Below, piece by piece: positions 27,246 to 36,207 of a DNA stretch of 64,000 nt. A program made the translations under genes and the position numbers. The DNA is from Bacillota bacterium (GTDB lineage: Bacteria; Bacillota; Clostridia; DSM-8532): NCBI GenBank assembly GCA_023411795.1, contig JAEYOK010000045.1, forward strand, positions 140,030 through 204,029, in the 5' to 3' direction. Position 1 is the first letter of the stretch. Each line of letters opens with the position of its first letter. The notes beneath the pieces were generated by a model. The model saw nothing but the letters and a program-made list of their open reading frames with translations, had not been told where the DNA came from and did no database searches.

Positions 27246-28232
27246 ATGATAGAATCAAAAGATATAATTGAATCTACTTATGGCATTAAAGTGACGTCAA
27301 TAAAGCCATGCAGGGCAGGCCATATCCTCGACACAAATCAGGGCAGGATGCATTTGCGTCAATGTCAATGTTCTGAAAACCGCATTATATATGTGCATGA
27401 TGCCAAAGTACACCTATCTAAAAATGGTTTTACCAATCTAGATACATACTCTGAATCTATTGATGGCAAGCCCTATATGGAGATTGATAATCAGTATTAT
27501 GTGATGACTCCTTTCATAGATGGCAGAGAATGCGAATTCGGGGATGATACTGATGCTATAAGGGCTTCTGTAGCCCTTGCCCTAATGCATAATTCCTGCA
27601 AAGGATTCAAACCCAGAGAGGGGCTTTCTATTCCAAGCGATCTTGGGAAATTACCCGAAAGCTTAGGAAAACGATATGATGAGATTTTAAGGATGCGAAG
27701 AAAAGCTGAACGCGAACGTGGAGCTTTTGACTACATATATCTTGATTGTGTAGACAAATTTCTTGATCTTGCTGAGAAAAGCCTAACTATTCTTAATGGA
27801 CTTGAATATCCCAGGCTCATTAAGAAAACGCTTATTGAGGGTGGATTTTGCCATCATGATTATTCTTATCAGAATATACTTATTGTGGGGCCCCAAACCT
27901 ATATTACGGGCTTTGAGTGCTGTAGTGATGAAATAAGAATATATGATGTAGTGAATCTTTTAAGAAGAAAAATGCGAAAATGTAGTTGGAACATGCAAAA
28001 GGCATCCCTGTTACTGGATGCCTATATAGAAATATCTCCTATTTCCTCCGACGAAATAACAATAATGAAGGCAATGCTTCTGTTCCCACAGAAATTCTGG
28101 CGTGTGGCAAACCGTTACTACAATTCCAGAAGAAGCTGGGCCCAAAAGAATTTTACCAGCATGCTTGAAGAAGTAATAGCCGAGTATCACGAGCACATTC
28201 GTTTCATGAACCAGTTTGAGAAGCTGTTTTAA
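27246..28232 (+). CDS. CotS/CotI family kinase-like spore coat protein
   Basis: 328 residues from ATG 27246, which has GGGGCGGG at 8 bases; ATG 27216 lacks a site. The N-terminus (GIKVTSIKPCRAGHILDTNQGRMHLRQ) and the FCHHDYSYQNIL catalytic-loop-like motif near 211-222 follow the aminoglycoside-phosphotransferase-like fold of CotS proteins. Such proteins are assembled into the spore coat; the usual metal-binding DxD after the loop appears as GFECCSDEIRIYD, so catalysis is uncertain. Its end overlaps the convergent fhs gene by 4 bp. Confidence 0.84.
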   Translation: MIESKDIIESTYGIKVTSIKPCRAGHILDTNQGRMHLRQCQCSENRIIYVHDAKVHLSKNGFTNLDTYSESIDGKPYMEIDNQYYVMTPFIDGRECEFGDDTDAIRASVALALMHNSCKGFKPREGLSIPSDLGKLPESLGKRYDEILRMRRKAERERGAFDYIYLDCVDKFLDLAEKSLTILNGLEYPRLIKKTLIEGGFCHHDYSYQNILIVGPQTYITGFECCSDEIRIYDVVNLLRRKMRKCSWNMQKASLLLDAYIEISPISSDEITIMKAMLLFPQKFWRVANRYYNSRRSWAQKNFTSMLEEVIAEYHEHIRFMNQFEKLF

Positions 28233-29899
28233 AACAACCCCGTTATCTTCCCTGTTTCATCGATATCAATTTTATTAGCACTGGGTATTTTGGGTAATCC
28301 GGGCATGGTCATTATCTCTCCGGTTAAGGCTACAACGAAACCTGCTCCGGCAGATAATCTTACTTCCTTTACTGTCAGGGTAAAACCTTCAGGACGACCT
28401 AACAAGGCAGGATTGTCAGAAAGAGAATACTGAGTCTTGGCCATGCATACCGGAAGCTTATCAAACCCTAATTGCTCAATTGATTTAATGTCCTTGAGAG
28501 CCTTGTCGGTAAATACAACATCCTTCCCGCCATATATTTCTTTATTAATAATCTCAATCTTTTCTTTTATAGTTAAATCTAAATCGTAAAGTGGTCTAAA
28601 GGACGACGGTTCTCGGGATATGATTTCACAGAGCTTTTCTGCTAGCTCAATACCTCCTTGACCGCCTTTCAAAAAGACTTCTGAAAGAGCGACCTCAACA
28701 CCCCACTCGGCACATTTACTTTTTATTAGATCAAGCTCCTGTTGGGTATCTGTATAAAAATGATTTATAGCCACAATTACAGGAACACCAAACTTCTTAA
28801 TGTTTTCGATATGCTTCTGGAGATTAACTATTCCATGTTCCAGAGCGTTTATGTCCTCTTTAGCGAGATCTTCCTTTTTAGCCCCACCGTTATATTTAAG
28901 GGCTCGGACCGTTGCCACAAGAACTACTGCATCAGGAGCAAGCTTTCCGTATCGGCACTTAATGTCAAAGAATTTTTCAGCTCCCAGATCAGCTCCAAAA
29001 CCGGCCTCAGTAATCACATAATCAGATAGTTTTAAAGCAAGGCGGGTAGCTTTGAGGCTGTTACAACCATGGGCAATGTTAGCAAAAGGTCCTCCATGCA
29101 TGAAGCAGGGAGTGTTTTCAAGGGTCTGAACAAGGTTGGGCTTTATTGCATCCTTCAATAATAGCGTCATAGCCCCGTGTACTTCTAAATCCTTTGCCGT
29201 AACCGGCTTACCCTCTAAATCATACGCAGCGACAATCCTTCCAAGCCGTTCTTTTAAATCGTTTATATCTGAAGAAAGGCACAAGATTGCCATGATTTCA
29301 GAAGCAACGGTAATATTAAAGCCGTCCTCTCTTGGGAAACCATTAGGCTTACCACCTAATCCGACCACAATTTGGCGAAGGGCACGATCATTCATATCCA
29401 TACAACGCTTCCATACAATACGTCTGGAATCGATATTCAGAGTATTTCCCTGATGAATATGATTGTCAATTGCAGCGGACAGGAGATTGTTTGCAGTTGT
29501 TATTGCATGCATGTCCCCGGTAAAGTGCAAATTAATATCCTCCATAGGCACTACCTGAGCATATCCTCCGCCGGCAGCTCCGCCCTTGATTCCCATTACA
29601 GGTCCCAAAGAAGGTTCTCTCAGAGCAATTATGGCTCTTTTACCGATTTTCTCAAGAGCTTGCCCTAAACCGACAGTTGTGGTTGTCTTTCCCTCTCCTG
29701 CCGGGGTTGGATTTATCGCAGTTACTAAAACAAGCCTTCCGTCAGGATTTCCCTTTACTCTATCATAAACGTATTCTTTGATTTTTGCTTTATAATCTCC
29801 ATAAAGTTCTATATCGCTACGGTCTATTCCAAGCTTCTCAGCGATTTTTTCAATGGTCAACATTTTTGCACTTTGAGCAATCTCAATATCAGTCAGCAT
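28229..29899 (-). CDS. fhs: Formate-tetrahydrofolate ligase
   Basis: 556 residues, the standard length. The ATP-binding loop TPAGEGKTTTTVGL lies near 66-79, with further family blocks REPSLGPVMGIKGGAAGGG and LTGDIMTMPGLPKIP-like LTGEIMTMPGLPKIP near the end. The enzyme makes 10-formyltetrahydrofolate from formate with ATP, for purine synthesis or the methyl branch of the Wood-Ljungdahl pathway. It is a single gene with GGGAGGATATAT before ATG 29899. No other folate genes are near. Confidence 0.97.
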   Translation of the reverse strand: MLTDIEIAQSAKMLTIEKIAEKLGIDRSDIELYGDYKAKIKEYVYDRVKGNPDGRLVLVTAINPTPAGEGKTTTTVGLGQALEKIGKRAIIALREPSLGPVMGIKGGAAGGGYAQVVPMEDINLHFTGDMHAITTANNLLSAAIDNHIHQGNTLNIDSRRIVWKRCMDMNDRALRQIVVGLGGKPNGFPREDGFNITVASEIMAILCLSSDINDLKERLGRIVAAYDLEGKPVTAKDLEVHGAMTLLLKDAIKPNLVQTLENTPCFMHGGPFANIAHGCNSLKATRLALKLSDYVITEAGFGADLGAEKFFDIKCRYGKLAPDAVVLVATVRALKYNGGAKKEDLAKEDINALEHGIVNLQKHIENIKKFGVPVIVAINHFYTDTQQELDLIKSKCAEWGVEVALSEVFLKGGQGGIELAEKLCEIISREPSSFRPLYDLDLTIKEKIEIINKEIYGGKDVVFTDKALKDIKSIEQLGFDKLPVCMAKTQYSLSDNPALLGRPEGFTLTVKEVRLSAGAGFVVALTGEIMTMPGLPKIPSANKIDIDETGKITGLF

Positions 29900-30071
29900 A
29901 TATATCCTCCCTAACGGCTTTATATTGTCTATTTTAACATATATTATTGCAATTCATCACTCATCTTTACTTAAATGATTAATCTCTCAGACATAATCTT
30001 TTCTAGACCCGCATATAATGTGGAATGTTTTAGTAAATATACTTAAGAAGTAGGGAGTTGGTGGATAATTT

Positions 30072-30398
30072 ATGAAGCTAAATTATATATCGGTTATGAA
30101 AGAATATGTTCTAAACACAAAAGAGGAAAAATATGTTATTCGAGGTGTATTTGATTGTGTTCCACCTTCAATTTGGTTCAAACATTTGCAATTGCTATGG
30201 ATTTGCTCACCAAGATTAGTAGAATTATGCCCTGAACCTTTTCTTAAAAAGAATGAAATAATTATATCGATTTATGAACAAGAAAATATTATTGAAGTTA
30301 TGGATGCTTTGAAAAGTTTGATTAAAAAAGTCGGGTACTCTTACATAATTCAAAGTGATAAATCTTTCTTCTTAAATTTCAAAGAATCTACTATATAG
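30072..30398 (+). CDS. Hypothetical protein, no recognised family
   Basis: 108 residues from ATG 30072, which follows GGGAG about 13 bases upstream, so the ribosome binding site spacing is long. The protein is soluble and mixed alpha/beta, with aromatic residues in IWFKHLQLLWICSP and a basic helix VMDALKSLIKKVG. I see no known domain or signal peptide. It ends 17 bases before a hairpin terminator, which supports a real single-gene unit. Confidence 0.55.
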   Translation: MKLNYISVMKEYVLNTKEEKYVIRGVFDCVPPSIWFKHLQLLWICSPRLVELCPEPFLKKNEIIISIYEQENIIEVMDALKSLIKKVGYSYIIQSDKSFFLNFKESTI

Positions 30399-30414
30399 TA
30401 TAATAAAACTGATT

Positions 30415-30461
30415 AAGAGATTTATAAATCTCTCGAGATTTTTAAAATCTCTTTTTTTTTA
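30415..30461 (+). terminator. Intrinsic terminator after the 108-residue hypothetical gene
   Basis: Repeated palindromes AAGAGATTT...AAATCTCTT (outer 9 bp) and GAGATTT/AAATCTC (inner), ending in a run of Ts. Confidence 0.75.
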
Positions 30462-30510
30462 CCTTCTTTGGTGGTATACTTTGATGAACATTAGAAAGGT
30501 ACATTACATA

Positions 30511-31407
30511 ATGAATAAGAATAAGTCTTTAGGAATACCGGCAGTCATATTTTCAGTATTTGTATGGGGAATATCGTTTGTCTCCACAAAGGTTATTTTA
30601 GCTGAATTACCACCTGTTACTATTGCCTTTATAAGACAAATTGTTGCCTTAGTTCCTTTATTCATATTGTGTATTTTAAAAAGAGAAAGCCTTCGAATAG
30701 ATAAAAAGGAAGCCATACCCTTTATTTTCGCAACGTTTTTTGGCATTGTTATGTATTTCGTTCTTGAAAACAAGGGTTTAACTTTGACGTCTGCCTCGAA
30801 CGCCTCCATGCTTGTTTCTGCAATTCCTATATTCGCATTGCTTGCCGAAAGTATAGTATCTAAGAAAAGGCTAGCACTTTCTTCTTTCCTTTGCATTATC
30901 TCATCAATTTTAGGAGTTTATTTTGTTGTATTTGAAGGAGGCTTACCCGATTTTTCATCGCAATCATTTTTAGGCAATATTTTAGTTTTCGGAGCTATGA
31001 TATCGTGGATTATATACACATTTATCAGCGATAGACTGGGTAAGAAGTATTCCAGTCTTAAAATGACAACACTTCAGACTTTAGTCAGCATTCCTTTATT
31101 TTTACCTTTTATTATGGGTGAAATAAAAGCTTGGAAAATACCTTCACAAACAAGTATTCTCAATCTTTTATTTCTCGGTATATTTTGTTCTGCATTGGCC
31201 TATGTATTTTATCTTTATGGGGTGAAAACACTGGGTCCGGTCCTTCCCTCTGCACTATTAAATCTTATACCTGTGGTAACTATTTTTACCGGTATGATTT
31301 TTCTTAATGAAAAAATATCACTTTATCAGATAGCGGGGACCCTGCTGATAATCGGTAGTCTAACCTTTCTTAGCATATTTAAAGTAAAAGAATCAAACAA
31401 TTCTTAA
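30511..31407 (+). CDS. EamA/DMT family transporter
   Basis: 298 residues with about ten membrane helices in two EamA repeats (WGISFVSTKVILAELPPVTIAFIRQ in repeat one, GILVFGAMISWIIYTF-like NILVFGAMISWIIYTFISDRLG in repeat two). Family members export amino acids or other small metabolites. I place the start at ATG 30511 (MNKNKSLGIPAVIF); AAAGG lies 11 bases before it. An in-frame TTG at 30481 would add ten residues without obvious reason. The substrate is unknown. Confidence 0.85.
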   Translation: MNKNKSLGIPAVIFSVFVWGISFVSTKVILAELPPVTIAFIRQIVALVPLFILCILKRESLRIDKKEAIPFIFATFFGIVMYFVLENKGLTLTSASNASMLVSAIPIFALLAESIVSKKRLALSSFLCIISSILGVYFVVFEGGLPDFSSQSFLGNILVFGAMISWIIYTFISDRLGKKYSSLKMTTLQTLVSIPLFLPFIMGEIKAWKIPSQTSILNLLFLGIFCSALAYVFYLYGVKTLGPVLPSALLNLIPVVTIFTGMIFLNEKISLYQIAGTLLIIGSLTFLSIFKVKESNNS

Positions 31408-31531
31408 GCTTTTTACGATAACTATTTACAGAACATGTGCTATCCTTAATATTCTGTCATATAAAGGTGGACAACCAATTTACTGAACTTTCATATAATG
31501 TACTAAATATGATATGAAAGGAGGTAGCATA

Positions 31532-32035
31532 ATGTTTCAACAATTTGACAGAGACCGAAACAGACGGGATCGAGATAGGGACCTGGATAGGGATAGAGAC
31601 CGTGACAGAGACCGAGATAGAGATAGGGACCGCGACAGAGACCGAGATAGAGATAGGGACCGCGACAGAGATAGAGATAGAGACAGAGACAGAGACAGGG
31701 ATTTTATGAGAGGTCCCTTTGATATCTTAAGATTTTTCTTACCGGTAACACCTTTTTCTCCTATTGATCCTCAACGCCCGGTTGATGGTCCACCCTCAGG
31801 ACCTCCGCCATCATTCATACCCCGGCAGCCCATCGGAACCTTTGCTGTCGACCCGGGTGCAATAGCTAATTGTCGCTTTAGATTTACATATATTTGGCCT
31901 CGCCAGATGAGACCCTTCTGGTTCTTCCCTACATTTGTCGGACCAAGATCTGTTGCCGGATTCAGATGGAATGGATTCAGTTGGAATTATTTTGGAATTG
32001 ATTTAAGAGAAATACAGTCATTTACATGTGTTTAA
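31532..32035 (+). CDS. Arg-Asp repeat protein with aromatic C-terminal domain, unknown function
   Basis: 167 residues from ATG 31532, after a perfect AAAGGAGGT. Residues 6-57 are almost pure alternating Asp-Arg; 19 consecutive DR pairs follow Leu18. Then comes a Pro-rich linker (about 70-100) and a compact C-terminal domain rich in Phe, Trp, Tyr and Arg, including FTYIWPRQMRPFWFFP and FRWNGFSWNYFGIDL, ending in Cys-Val. The DNA under the repeat contains a 30 bp unit twice (31604-31663). Arg codons vary (AGA, AGG, CGA, CGC, CGT). No signal peptide or membrane helix. A spore or surface role is a guess. Confidence 0.7.
   Translation: MFQQFDRDRNRRDRDRDLDRDRDRDRDRDRDRDRDRDRDRDRDRDRDRDRDRDRDRDFMRGPFDILRFFLPVTPFSPIDPQRPVDGPPSGPPPSFIPRQPIGTFAVDPGAIANCRFRFTYIWPRQMRPFWFFPTFVGPRSVAGFRWNGFSWNYFGIDLREIQSFTCV
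31604..31663 (+). repeat. Two tandem 30 bp units encoding Asp-Arg repeats
   Basis: Two identical 30 bp units, each beginning GACAGAGACCGAG, with partial copies on both sides. They lie inside the coding region and keep the frame. Confidence 0.85.
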
Positions 32036-32040
32036 TTTGT

Positions 32041-32113
32041 GAGTAATGGGGACGGTGACTTTCACTCATTATTTGATTTATGTAATGAGTAAAAGTCACC
32101 GTCCCTCTTACTC
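32041..32113. repeat. Long intergenic palindrome (REP-like)
   Basis: Arms GGGACGGTGACTTT (32049-) and AAAGTCACCGTCCC (-32105) are complementary and extend with ACTCATTA/TAATGAGT inside and GAGTAA/TTACTC outside. Elements with the GGGACGGTGAC core are common scattered palindromes in Clostridia-like genomes (recalled knowledge). It may also terminate the upstream gene. Confidence 0.75.
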
Positions 32114-32194
32114 ATTCGCATAAATCAAAGTTTGCGAAGTAATATAGTTATAAAGTATAATGAGTTTACTATAAAACGCACATGGAGAAACCAT

Positions 32195-32440
32195 ATGGAT
32201 AAATACGGCATAGACAGAATAAATGAATTAGCCAGAAAGGCTAAAAATGAAGGTCTGACTGAGGAAGAAAAACTTGAGCAGCAAGAGCTTAGAAAGCAAT
32301 ACATTGCAAGCTTCAGGCAAAGCCTCAAATCAACTCTGGAGAACGTTGTTATTGTTGATCAAAAGGGAAACAGGAGCCACCTGAAACATAAAACCACTCC
32401 AGATAAAGACTCGCTAAAGAACGATGGCCCTATACAATAA
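32195..32440 (+). CDS. DUF896 domain-containing protein (YnzC family)
   Basis: 81 residues from ATG 32195 with TGGAG at 7 bases; upstream in-frame codons belong to the leader. The core YGIDRINELARKAKNEGLTEEEKLEQQELRKQYI is the DUF896 helical hairpin, followed by FRQSLKSTLENVVIVDQKG. The YnzC structure is a three-helix bundle; YneA-linked SOS operons of Bacillus carry it, but function is unknown. It is a single gene here. Confidence 0.85.
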   Translation: MDKYGIDRINELARKAKNEGLTEEEKLEQQELRKQYIASFRQSLKSTLENVVIVDQKGNRSHLKHKTTPDKDSLKNDGPIQ

Positions 32441-32497
32441 CCCCCTTTAGTCATGGATTTTGTATTTTTTATTATTTCAGATTATTTTCACTATAAA

Positions 32498-32578
32498 AAG
32501 GGACTATAAGCATACGAAGTGCACCCCAAATGTTAGACACATTTTAATATTTGGAGGTGCACTTTTTTATAGTCCCTT
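32498..32578. terminator. Nested double palindrome acting as terminator between DUF896 and serS
   Basis: Inner stem AAGTGCACC-CAAAT/ATTTGG-AGGTGCACTT followed by TTTTTT on the plus strand; outer perfect 12 bp arms AAGGGACTATAA (32498-32509) and TTATAGTCCCTT (32567-32578). The inner arm resembles ends of IS150-group (IS3 family) insertion sequences. It separates convergent genes. Confidence 0.72.
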
Positions 32579-32590
32579 AAATTAATACTT

Positions 32591-33883
32591 TTACTTTTTC
32601 TTTGGATAAAGTCTGTCTCTGCCACCCATCCACTTTATAAGAACTTCAGGGATAATGATGCTACCGTCTTCCTGTTGATACTGCTCAACTAATGCAGGCA
32701 GAATTCGGCTTGTAGCTAAACCTGAAGCATTTAAAGTGTGTGCCAGTTCAGTCTTTTTGGTATCTTTACGTCTGAATCTGATATTTCCCCTTCTTGCCTG
32801 ATAATCATAGGCATTAGAGCATGAGCTTACTTCTTTAAAGTCATTCATACTGGGAATCCAGATTTCAATGTCATAGGTTTTTCCCATACTTGCACTGCAA
32901 TCCTGGGCTGCGAGCTTACTTACCTGATGATGAAGGCCGAGGCCTTGAACAAGTCTTTCGGCTTTATTCACCAGCTCTTCCAAAGCAGCTTCAGATTGTT
33001 CGGGCAGAGTGTATTGGAACATTTCCACTTTATTAAACTGATGTCCTCTTATCATTCCTCTTTCCTCAGCACGATAACTACCCGCTTCTTTTCGATAGCA
33101 AGGTGTATACGCAAAATATTTCTTAGGAAGATCTTCTTCATTCAATATTTCATCACGATGATAGTTAATCAGGGCTGTTTCAGCTGTAGGAAGAATAAAT
33201 TGCATTTTATCATTTACTTCGCCTGATTCTACTTTAAATACATCATCAGCAAACTTAGGGAATTGGCCTGCTGTAAACCCGCACTGATAAGTTAATATAT
33301 GGGGTGGAAGCATAAACTGATATCCGTCTTTTATATGTTCCTCAATAAAGTAACTTAAAAGAGCCCACTCCAACATAGCGCCATCACCGGTATAGACCCA
33401 AAAGCCGTTACCACCAATCTTTACGCCTCTCTCATAGTCAATCAGACCTAATGCGGTAACCAAATCCACATGATTCTTTGGTGTAAATGAGAATTCAGGC
33501 TTTTTACCGAAAGTACGAACAACTTGATTGTTCTCTTTTCCGCCTGCTACTACATCATCAGCGGGTATATTAGGAAGAGCTGCAAGAAAATCAGTTATTT
33601 TTGTTTCAACAACTCTTAGATCATCATCCATAATTTTGATACGATCAGCGATATTTTTCATATCAGCCTTAAGCTGTGAAACATCTTTTCCTTGCTTTAT
33701 AAGGACAGGTATCTCATCAGAAACCTTATTCTTCTTTGCTTTTAAATCCTCAGCTTCAGATATTATACTTCTTCTTTTCTGGTCCCAAGACAGCAACTCG
33801 GTAAAATCAACTTCATAAAGCCTTTTCTGTAGAGCTTGTCTGACCTCATCAGGATTGTTTCTAATTCTTTGAATATCTAGCAT
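32591..33883 (-). CDS. serS: Seryl-tRNA synthetase
   Basis: 430 residues. An N-terminal long coiled-coil arm (about 25-105, with SEAEDLKAKKNKVSDEIP) binds the tRNA variable arm. The class II catalytic core has motif 2 YRKEAGSYRAEERGMIRGHQFNKVEMF and motif 3 LNASGLATSRILPALVEQYQ. It charges tRNA-Ser and, first, tRNA-Sec where present. It follows the DUF4446 gene by 38 bp in the parA-parB operon, the usual clostridial arrangement, and shows no T-box leader. Confidence 0.97.
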   Translation of the reverse strand: MLDIQRIRNNPDEVRQALQKRLYEVDFTELLSWDQKRRSIISEAEDLKAKKNKVSDEIPVLIKQGKDVSQLKADMKNIADRIKIMDDDLRVVETKITDFLAALPNIPADDVVAGGKENNQVVRTFGKKPEFSFTPKNHVDLVTALGLIDYERGVKIGGNGFWVYTGDGAMLEWALLSYFIEEHIKDGYQFMLPPHILTYQCGFTAGQFPKFADDVFKVESGEVNDKMQFILPTAETALINYHRDEILNEEDLPKKYFAYTPCYRKEAGSYRAEERGMIRGHQFNKVEMFQYTLPEQSEAALEELVNKAERLVQGLGLHHQVSKLAAQDCSASMGKTYDIEIWIPSMNDFKEVSSCSNAYDYQARRGNIRFRRKDTKKTELAHTLNASGLATSRILPALVEQYQQEDGSIIIPEVLIKWMGGRDRLYPKKK

Positions 33884-33921
33884 TGTGTCTATTCCTCCTT
33901 TATTGCCTTATATAGAGCTAT

Positions 33922-34392
33922 TTATTTAATATTTGCTTTATTTAATGCTTCCTTCTCTTCTTTTGAAAGTTCCTTGACCGGTTGACCATTAATTATTTCC
34001 TTAGAATACACATAAGAGTTTTCCCTAGTATAAATACCTGTAAGCACTACCCCGTCTTTTTTATCATTAAGAGCGGCAATGGAAAAACTCATGTTATTTC
34101 CTACATTATCAAAAGCGTTATATGAAACTATCCCGACATTTCGAAGACAGGTGGGCATTCTCTCTTCAAGATTGACAATTCTGTTTTCAATAGGCCCACT
34201 AATTTTATTTTTAATGCTCTCCAATTCATTTGAATAAGAAACCATTAAATCTTCAACATTTTTCTCACTTAATCCTTTAATAAGTGCCTTATATTTTTTT
34301 ATCATACCACTAAGTCTAAAATGTTCAATTATAATCAGTAAAAAACAAAGGACCGATAAACCTGCCCCAATATATAATATTATTTCTTCCAT
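33922..34392 (-). CDS. DUF4446 family membrane protein
   Basis: 156 residues from ATG 34392. A single N-terminal membrane helix (EIILYIGAGLSVLCFLLIIIEHF) is followed by a coiled-coil region (KKYKALIKGLSEKNVEDLMVSYSNELESIKNKI) and a C-terminal domain with NVGIVSYNAFDNVGNNMSFSIALLN-like residues that is typical of the family. Function is unknown. The gene lies between parB and serS, as in many Clostridia. A longer in-frame start (34455) exists, but the extra stretch is not family-like. Confidence 0.82.
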   Translation of the reverse strand: MEEIILYIGAGLSVLCFLLIIIEHFRLSGMIKKYKALIKGLSEKNVEDLMVSYSNELESIKNKISGPIENRIVNLEERMPTCLRNVGIVSYNAFDNVGNNMSFSIAALNDKKDGVVLTGIYTRENSYVYSKEIINGQPVKELSKEEKEALNKANIK

Positions 34393-34514
34393 ATTATGAC
34401 CATGCCTTTCCTCCAACCGCTCTATTTTAATTTTTAAGGCGGTTTTATATTTCAATAGGATAACATATTACTAACTATAAGAAAAGTAAACGAGACAAAA
34501 AATAGACCTATACA

Positions 34515-35372
34515 TTATTTTACATTATTTAGTAACAAATCTATAATTCGGTCGAACTCTTCATTTGAATAATATTCTATAGTAATCTTTCCTTTTTCTT
34601 TACCTTTTAGTAAATTGACCTTTGTTCCAAAGACTGACCTTAGTTTTTCTTCTAGAGTATACAGCTCTGCGATCTCTTTATTAACAGCTTTAGTCTTTTG
34701 CTTCTTTTTTCCGCTTGCTTCATGAGCAGCAAGTTTTTCTGCCTCTCTCACATTTAAACCTTTTTCAATTATTTGATTAGCAAGACTGTTCTGTTTCTGT
34801 ATATCTGATATTGTAATTAGAGTTCGGGCATGTCCACTTGTTAATCTACCGTCCGAAATCATATCTTTTATTTCATTTGATAAACTCAAAAGTCTAACCG
34901 AATTAGCAATAGCTGCACGACTTTTTCCGACAACCTTTGCTACCTCTTCCTGGGTAAGAGAATATTCATCAATTAATTTCTGGTATGCTTCTGCTTCTTC
35001 CACAGGATTAAGATCTTCCCTTTGCAGGTTCTCAATCAAAGCTATTTCCATAACTTCACGGGATGATATATCTTTTATTATTACAGGAATAGTTTTTAAT
35101 CCGGCAAGCTTGGCCGCACGCCATCTTCTTTCGCCTGCTATAATAATATATCTGGAACCCTCTGTTCTAACGATAATAGGTTGTACTACACCATGTTCCT
35201 TAATTGATTCGGATAAGGCATCCAGTCGTTCCTGATCAAAAACTTTTCTAGGTTGTTGGCTATTCGGATCTATTTCGTTTATTTTAACTTCTAAAACACT
35301 GTTTTTTGCTTCCTCAAGAGCATTAGTTGAGCTGATAAGAGCTTCAAGCCCTTTTCCTAAACCCTTTTTCAT
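34515..35372 (-). CDS. parB: Chromosome partitioning protein ParB (Spo0J)
   Basis: 285 residues. An N-terminal CTP-binding ParB domain (NSQQPRKVFDQERLDALSESIKEHGVVQPI; GERRWRAAKLAGLKTIP) is followed by a helix-turn-helix (SLTQEEVAKVVGKSRAAIANSVRLL) and a C-terminal dimerisation region. It binds parS, loads as a sliding clamp and recruits SMC. It follows parA by 1 bp and two perfect parS sites are nearby. Start ATG 35372. Confidence 0.96.
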   Translation of the reverse strand: MKKGLGKGLEALISSTNALEEAKNSVLEVKINEIDPNSQQPRKVFDQERLDALSESIKEHGVVQPIIVRTEGSRYIIIAGERRWRAAKLAGLKTIPVIIKDISSREVMEIALIENLQREDLNPVEEAEAYQKLIDEYSLTQEEVAKVVGKSRAAIANSVRLLSLSNEIKDMISDGRLTSGHARTLITISDIQKQNSLANQIIEKGLNVREAEKLAAHEASGKKKQKTKAVNKEIAELYTLEEKLRSVFGTKVNLLKGKEKGKITIEYYSNEEFDRIIDLLLNNVK

Positions 35373-35373
35373 A

Positions 35374-36144
35374 TTATATTTCCTCCGAACTTAAAATTAC
35401 TTCATCAGCCAATTCCATATAGCATTCAGCTCCCTTTGACTTGTCATCATATAAAATAATGGGTAGACCAAAGCTAGGAGCTTCACTAAGTCGGACATTT
35501 CTTGGAATAATTGTACGATACACTTTATTCCCAAAGTATTTTTTTACCTCTTCCACTACTTGAATGGACAAATTAGTACGAGCATCAAACATTGTTAAAA
35601 CAACGCCTTCTACACGTAATGTTTTATTCAGATGCTTCTGAACGATTTTTACCGTATTCATCAACTGGCTTAATCCTTCAAGTGCATAGTATTCACATTG
35701 AATCGGTACTAAGATTGTATTGGCAGCCGTAAGAGAATTTATGGTTAGAAGTCCTAGTGATGGAGGGCAGTCAATAATAATGAAATCATATTTATCCTTT
35801 ATTTCATCAAGGGCTTGTTTGAGTCTTGTTTCTCTGGAGAATACCGAAACAAGTTCCACTTCTGCTCCCGCCAAATTGATATTTGAAGGAGACAGGAATA
35901 ACCCTTTTATTCGTGTTTCGACCATGGTGTCCTCTACGGGTACTTCATTTATTACCGTATCATAGATAGAACTTGTTATAGAGTTTTTATCAACACCGAG
36001 ACCACTTGTGGTATTTCCTTGTGGATCAATATCAATAACAAGTACTTTCTTCTTTTTTACCGCAAGGCAAGCACTTAAATTTACCGCTGTAGTCGTCTTC
36101 CCTACTCCACCTTTTTGGTTGGCAATAGCAATAATCTTAGCCAT
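35374..36144 (-). CDS. parA: Chromosome partitioning ATPase ParA (Soj)
   Basis: 256 residues starting MAKIIAIANQKGGVGKTTTAVNL, with the deviant Walker A loop KGGVGKTTT, Walker B FIIIDCPPSLG and the DPQGNTTSGLG block. ATP-dependent dimers bind DNA and work with ParB in origin segregation and control of DnaA. I start at ATG 36144 with GAGGTG upstream; the longer ORF adds four residues. It is first in the parA-parB-DUF4446-serS operon. Confidence 0.96.
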   Translation of the reverse strand: MAKIIAIANQKGGVGKTTTAVNLSACLAVKKKKVLVIDIDPQGNTTSGLGVDKNSITSSIYDTVINEVPVEDTMVETRIKGLFLSPSNINLAGAEVELVSVFSRETRLKQALDEIKDKYDFIIIDCPPSLGLLTINSLTAANTILVPIQCEYYALEGLSQLMNTVKIVQKHLNKTLRVEGVVLTMFDARTNLSIQVVEEVKKYFGNKVYRTIIPRNVRLSEAPSFGLPIILYDDKSKGAECYMELADEVILSSEEI

Positions 36145-36207
36145 AGAGCACCTCATAAAAACAATTAATCAAACTGAGATCATATCATTTAATTCTTCAT
36201 TTTTAGA

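Noticed and set aside
31547..31703. The GAGATAGAGA-rich tandem repeat as a CRISPR-like or satellite array
   Set aside because: No unique spacers; the unit keeps the reading frame of a gene with a strong ribosome binding site and encodes Asp-Arg repeats.
33884..33921. A T-box leader for serS
   Set aside because: serS begins 38 bp after the DUF4446 gene with no room for a T-box, and no T-box core was seen.
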